Part shown: piece by piece, positions 61,029 through 64,000 of the stretch | Position numbering within the stretch: position 1 is the stretch's first letter | Layout: every line of letters begins with the position of its first letter | Source: Gonatopus flavifemur | Taxonomy: Eukaryota; Arthropoda; Insecta; Hymenoptera; Dryinidae | Reading direction: 5' to 3' | Assembly (NCBI GenBank): GCA_018340375.1 | Contig: JAFFJZ010000008.1 | Span: forward strand, 558,001-622,000 | DNA: 64,000 nucleotides | The notes under the pieces: model-generated | What the model was told of the DNA's origin: nothing | Databases searched by the model: none | What the model saw: the letters and a program-made list of their open reading frames with translations, nothing else | Made by a program: the position numbers and the translations under genes

Positions 61029-63322
61029 ATGTCTAAAGTCACTCGAAAGGACATGGAATTCCCTTTCTTTGGGCAACCAAAAGATTTAAACTCTCAGTAT
61101 CTTCCATCGAATGCCAACGTGTCGAAATCTCGCGCTTAAGTTCGATATGACTTGATGATGGCATCAACCTCTCCAGGTAAAGATGTCAGCTTTAGCACTG
61201 TAGCTGAAATTGTTGCTGAGATAGTAGAAAATCTTTATTCTGAGGCATCAATTCCCACCATCCCCAACAATACAGTTATTCAACTTTTGAAATCATTTCA
61301 TGAGAAATACTATTATCTGCGAGAATCTAATAATGGATACAAGAAAAACGATAGAAGCAAGCATATCTACATTACATACATTTGAGATTCAAAACAAAAA
61401 GTTTCTGATATCTCTTCATGCGAATGCCATATGATTTTAGAATGCAGATGTGCTGAGCCATTTGATAAGTGCACGTGCTCTCATCCCATTAACATGAAGT
61501 GTTCATGTTCCATTGACAAGAAGATATCTCTTATTCAGAGGAAGCTCCTTTATGACCAGAGACATTGCAGACAGGGCGAAATTGGTTTATGTGGATCGTC
61601 AAGAATCCGAGAGAATTGCGAAGAGGGTGGCAAGAAAGGAGAAGTCAACAGTCGTGGGCCCCTCTAACTTTCAATCATCTATCTCTTCTTCCACAATCGA
61701 AGCAGATGAAACTGAATCTGAAAAAGAACTTGAATATGAAAATGATGATGTAGATTATCAACCAATTCAAAAGTCTTCAGTTTCGGATAGTCAAATGCGA
61801 GTGACACTCACCAACACTGCCCTAATCAGTGACAGGTATAAGGTATCCAACAGAGCAACAGCGGCCATTGCTTCTAGTGTTCCCTCAGATCTAGGCATCA
61901 TCACCGAAACAGATGAAACTTCAGTGATTGACAGACATAAAATAAGACGAGCAAAATTTCAGGCTCGTTCAACTTTAAAAGATGAGCAAATTCATGACGA
62001 TTCTGTCAAACCAAGGGGATTATATTTCGATGACAGAGGTGATGACACTTTGGTAGTAGAAGTAAATGGTAATAAAAGATACCGGAAAATTCAGAAAGAA
62101 GACCACTTATCTGTGATTGAAGAGCTTGGTTCTGTCTATCTGTTCCATATAGCACCTCCATCCAAAACTGCAAAAGATTGTGCCAACAGTATCATAAGCA
62201 GCGCTCATGAGAGAAGCATTGATCTTTTGGAAGTTAAGGTCATGAGATGTGATGGCTCGAATAAAAATACTGGATGAAGAGGAGGTATAATTAAATTGAT
62301 GGAGATGACTCCCAACAGAGCACTGCAGTGGTCAATATGTATGCTCCATTTCAACAAATTACCATTGAGACACTTATTTGATAACCTAGATGGGAAAACA
62401 GCGGGACCAACTTCCCATTCAGGGTCCATTCGGCAGAAACTTGAAAGCCTGCCAAAATTCTCCAATTGTAGAATTTGAGAAAATTGAAAGCACACTTCCC
62501 GAGATTGATACTAGCACTTTGAGTGAAGACCAGGAGTACATGTACAAAATATGTCAAGCTATAAGAATGGGTACTCGTCCAGAAGATCTTGCACAACGTA
62601 ATCGAGGTCCAATGAGTCATTCTCGCTGGTCGACAACCGCAAAGAGACTGTTGAGATATCATGTTTTCTGCAAGGAACCCTCTGCAAATCTCATTCGCCT
62701 CGTGAAATTCAGTATGAAAGTTTATGCACCTCTCTGACTTTCCATCAAAGTAAATTCATCTATCGTTGAGGGTTCCAAACAACTCTTCCAAGCCATCGAA
62801 GATTCCCGGTACTCAACAGATCATTTAAGACGAGTTGTTGATCAAGTGATCCAAACAAATGCATTTTCCGGTCACTCAGAGGATCTCCTTCTTACAATGG
62901 TCACAGATGAAAGACAGAATATCAAGGAACTCGCGTGGAGACGTATTTTGGAAGCAATTCAAAAACACAAGGGAAAAGTAGTACGGTCTTCCGAAGTTCC
63001 AATCATTATCTTCGATGCGAATGATTACATTGAGCTGACAGATTGGTCTTCAACTGTACTTACCTGCCCTCCTCTTCTGGCGGACTACGACCCAGATGGA
63101 ATTAACAGTTCACTGTCTACAGGTCTTATGCCTGTTGTAGGAATTGGAAATTTTCCGTGTCATACGCAAGCTGTTGAGCGCACGGTTGGGCTTGTTACAG
63201 AGGCAGCAGCACAAGTGTGTGGATCTGAATCTAGAGATGGGTATATCAAAGCTACTATCCGATCTCGTTCGATCATGCGACAGTTTGAAACAAAAAGTGA
63301 CTTACAGATGACTTCAGTATAA
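61029..63322 (+). pseudogene. Multicopy invertebrate gene family of transposon type, broken copy
   Basis: A coding region of about 760 codons can be followed from ATG at 61029 to TAA at 63320. It has two frameshifts (near 61560 and 62460) and in-frame stops at 61137 (TAA), 61383, 62275 and 62735 (all TGA). In order it shows a start region, IPTIPNNTVIQLLKSFHEKY, a Cys-rich cluster (CECHMILECRCA...CTC...CSC), an acidic linker, RGLYFDDRGDDTLV, a CDGSNKNTG motif, SICMLHFNKLPLRHLF, HSRWSTTAKRLLRYHV, TDERQNIKELAWRRIL and FPCHTQAVERTVGLVTEA. I recognise the set from uncharacterised, often multicopy proteins of aphids, other arthropods and cnidarians. The order D-G..NTG, H..NxLPLRH, RW..T and late Glu resembles hAT transposases; that link is my inference. 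Confidence 0.7.
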
Positions 63323-63720
63323 TCTCACTCCTACATGAGAGTTAGTTGGTTGGGTAGGGTGTGGATGGGACTCGAAGTGCATCCAACTTCACGTGGTGAG
63401 TCCTGAGTTGCTCTCAAGTGAGGGCGAGCAAAGAGTCGCACAAAATATACCTATCCACTTCTAGGACGGTGAGACTTCTTGAATAGAAGCGGTGAGAAGA
63501 AGCGAGGGAGAGTCCTGAGATGGTAAGTCATATATTTAATTGGTTTTTGAGACATCCCCTACAATCTCTCTTGTCGTGGGGCTTCCTGTCATTCAAGTGA
63601 TTCTCACTAAGAATGACCAGCTTTTCCTCTCTCTAGAAGGGTTGCTACCCTCACTGAAATACCTTTTATCAATAGTTCGATCACTTTAAGAGTGCCACAA
63701 ACCAAATTTCATTTGAACTA
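63323..63720. other. 3' flank of the broken family member, nothing recognised
   Basis: Contains two GAGTCCTGAG/GGTGAG-rich stretches at 63385-63520. No terminal inverted repeat for the preceding pseudogene was identified. Confidence 0.35.
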
Positions 63721-63721
63721 A

Positions 63722-63903
63722 GCATTTTCAAATATCCTGCGGGAATTCTGGAAAATGCTGAGAATGGAGCAATTTTTGGATACTTTGAATGCAATGCGCG
63801 ACCTGAAGATATTGTCTGATTTCATTTTTCTTTTTTTCATTCTGAAGGTTTTGATCTGTAGCAACCTTTCCGCACTAATACTTTTTGATTCCGAAAATTT
63901 TGA
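63722..63903. repeat. Dispersed repeat, copy B (first copy at 12.5 kb)
   Basis: Same-orientation partner of 12465-12665: AGCATTTTCAAATAT, TGCAATGCGCGACCTGAAGATAT and GTAGCAACCTTTCCG blocks occur in the same order. Confidence 0.6.
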
Positions 63904-64000
63904 GAATTTCGCTCCGCCCTATTGAATATGTCCGTACGATAGAAAGACAACAGTTCGACAAAACTCGATTTCATTATTCAACGTGGTTGCCTTCGAGGGC

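Noticed and set aside
61029..63322. Functional gene with TGA recoded as an amino acid
   Set aside because: Two frameshifts and a TAA are also present, so simple decay is enough.

Overview
This is a window of a eukaryotic, almost certainly arthropod nuclear genome. Genes are split by GT-AG introns, intergenic DNA is AT-rich and low in coding density, and the window holds mariner, piggyBac and Ty3/Gypsy fragments and many hairpin-forming MITEs. The transposon mix (three mariner relics, a piggyBac derivative, MITEs with CACTGAGAGAAA-like ends) and the protein genes fit an insect best, perhaps a hymenopteran. The order-level assignment is only inference.

Two cellular genes can be supported. On the + strand at 3.8-4.1 kb lie the last two coding exons of a secreted phospholipase A2; its 5' exons are not recognisable here. 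On the - strand, eight exons from 59.3 kb down to 29.2 kb make most of a FAM135 (DUF676 alpha/beta-hydrolase) gene. The exon phases agree at every junction and the parsed exons encode about 1,219 residues up to the stop codon. The 5' end lies beyond 59.3 kb, and one further exon may be hidden in the 5.3-kb intron. Introns of 10.7, 5.9, 5.3 and 3.8 kb are filled with transposon debris.

Mobile DNA dominates the rest. A decayed Ty3/Gypsy element (8.5-10.8 kb) is interrupted by a MITE. Degenerate mariners lie at 21.9, 32.3 and 50.2 kb. The last has both terminal repeats and contains a piggyBac derivative inserted at a TTAA inside its transposase. A fossil protein-primed DNA polymerase B of Polinton/Maverick (adintovirus-like) type lies at 42.6-44.1 kb inside a FAM135 intron. 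At 61.0-63.3 kb is a broken copy of a multicopy invertebrate protein family that I infer to be a divergent hAT-like transposase.

The most unusual architecture is the density of foldback DNA. There are two long hairpins (4.87-6.34 kb and 16.6-19.06 kb), the second with a tandem array of about 134-bp units in its outer arm and with about 0.5-kb direct repeats on both sides. There are also more than a dozen short palindromic elements, some with clear target-site duplications. The remaining stretches show no recognisable gene and are listed as such.
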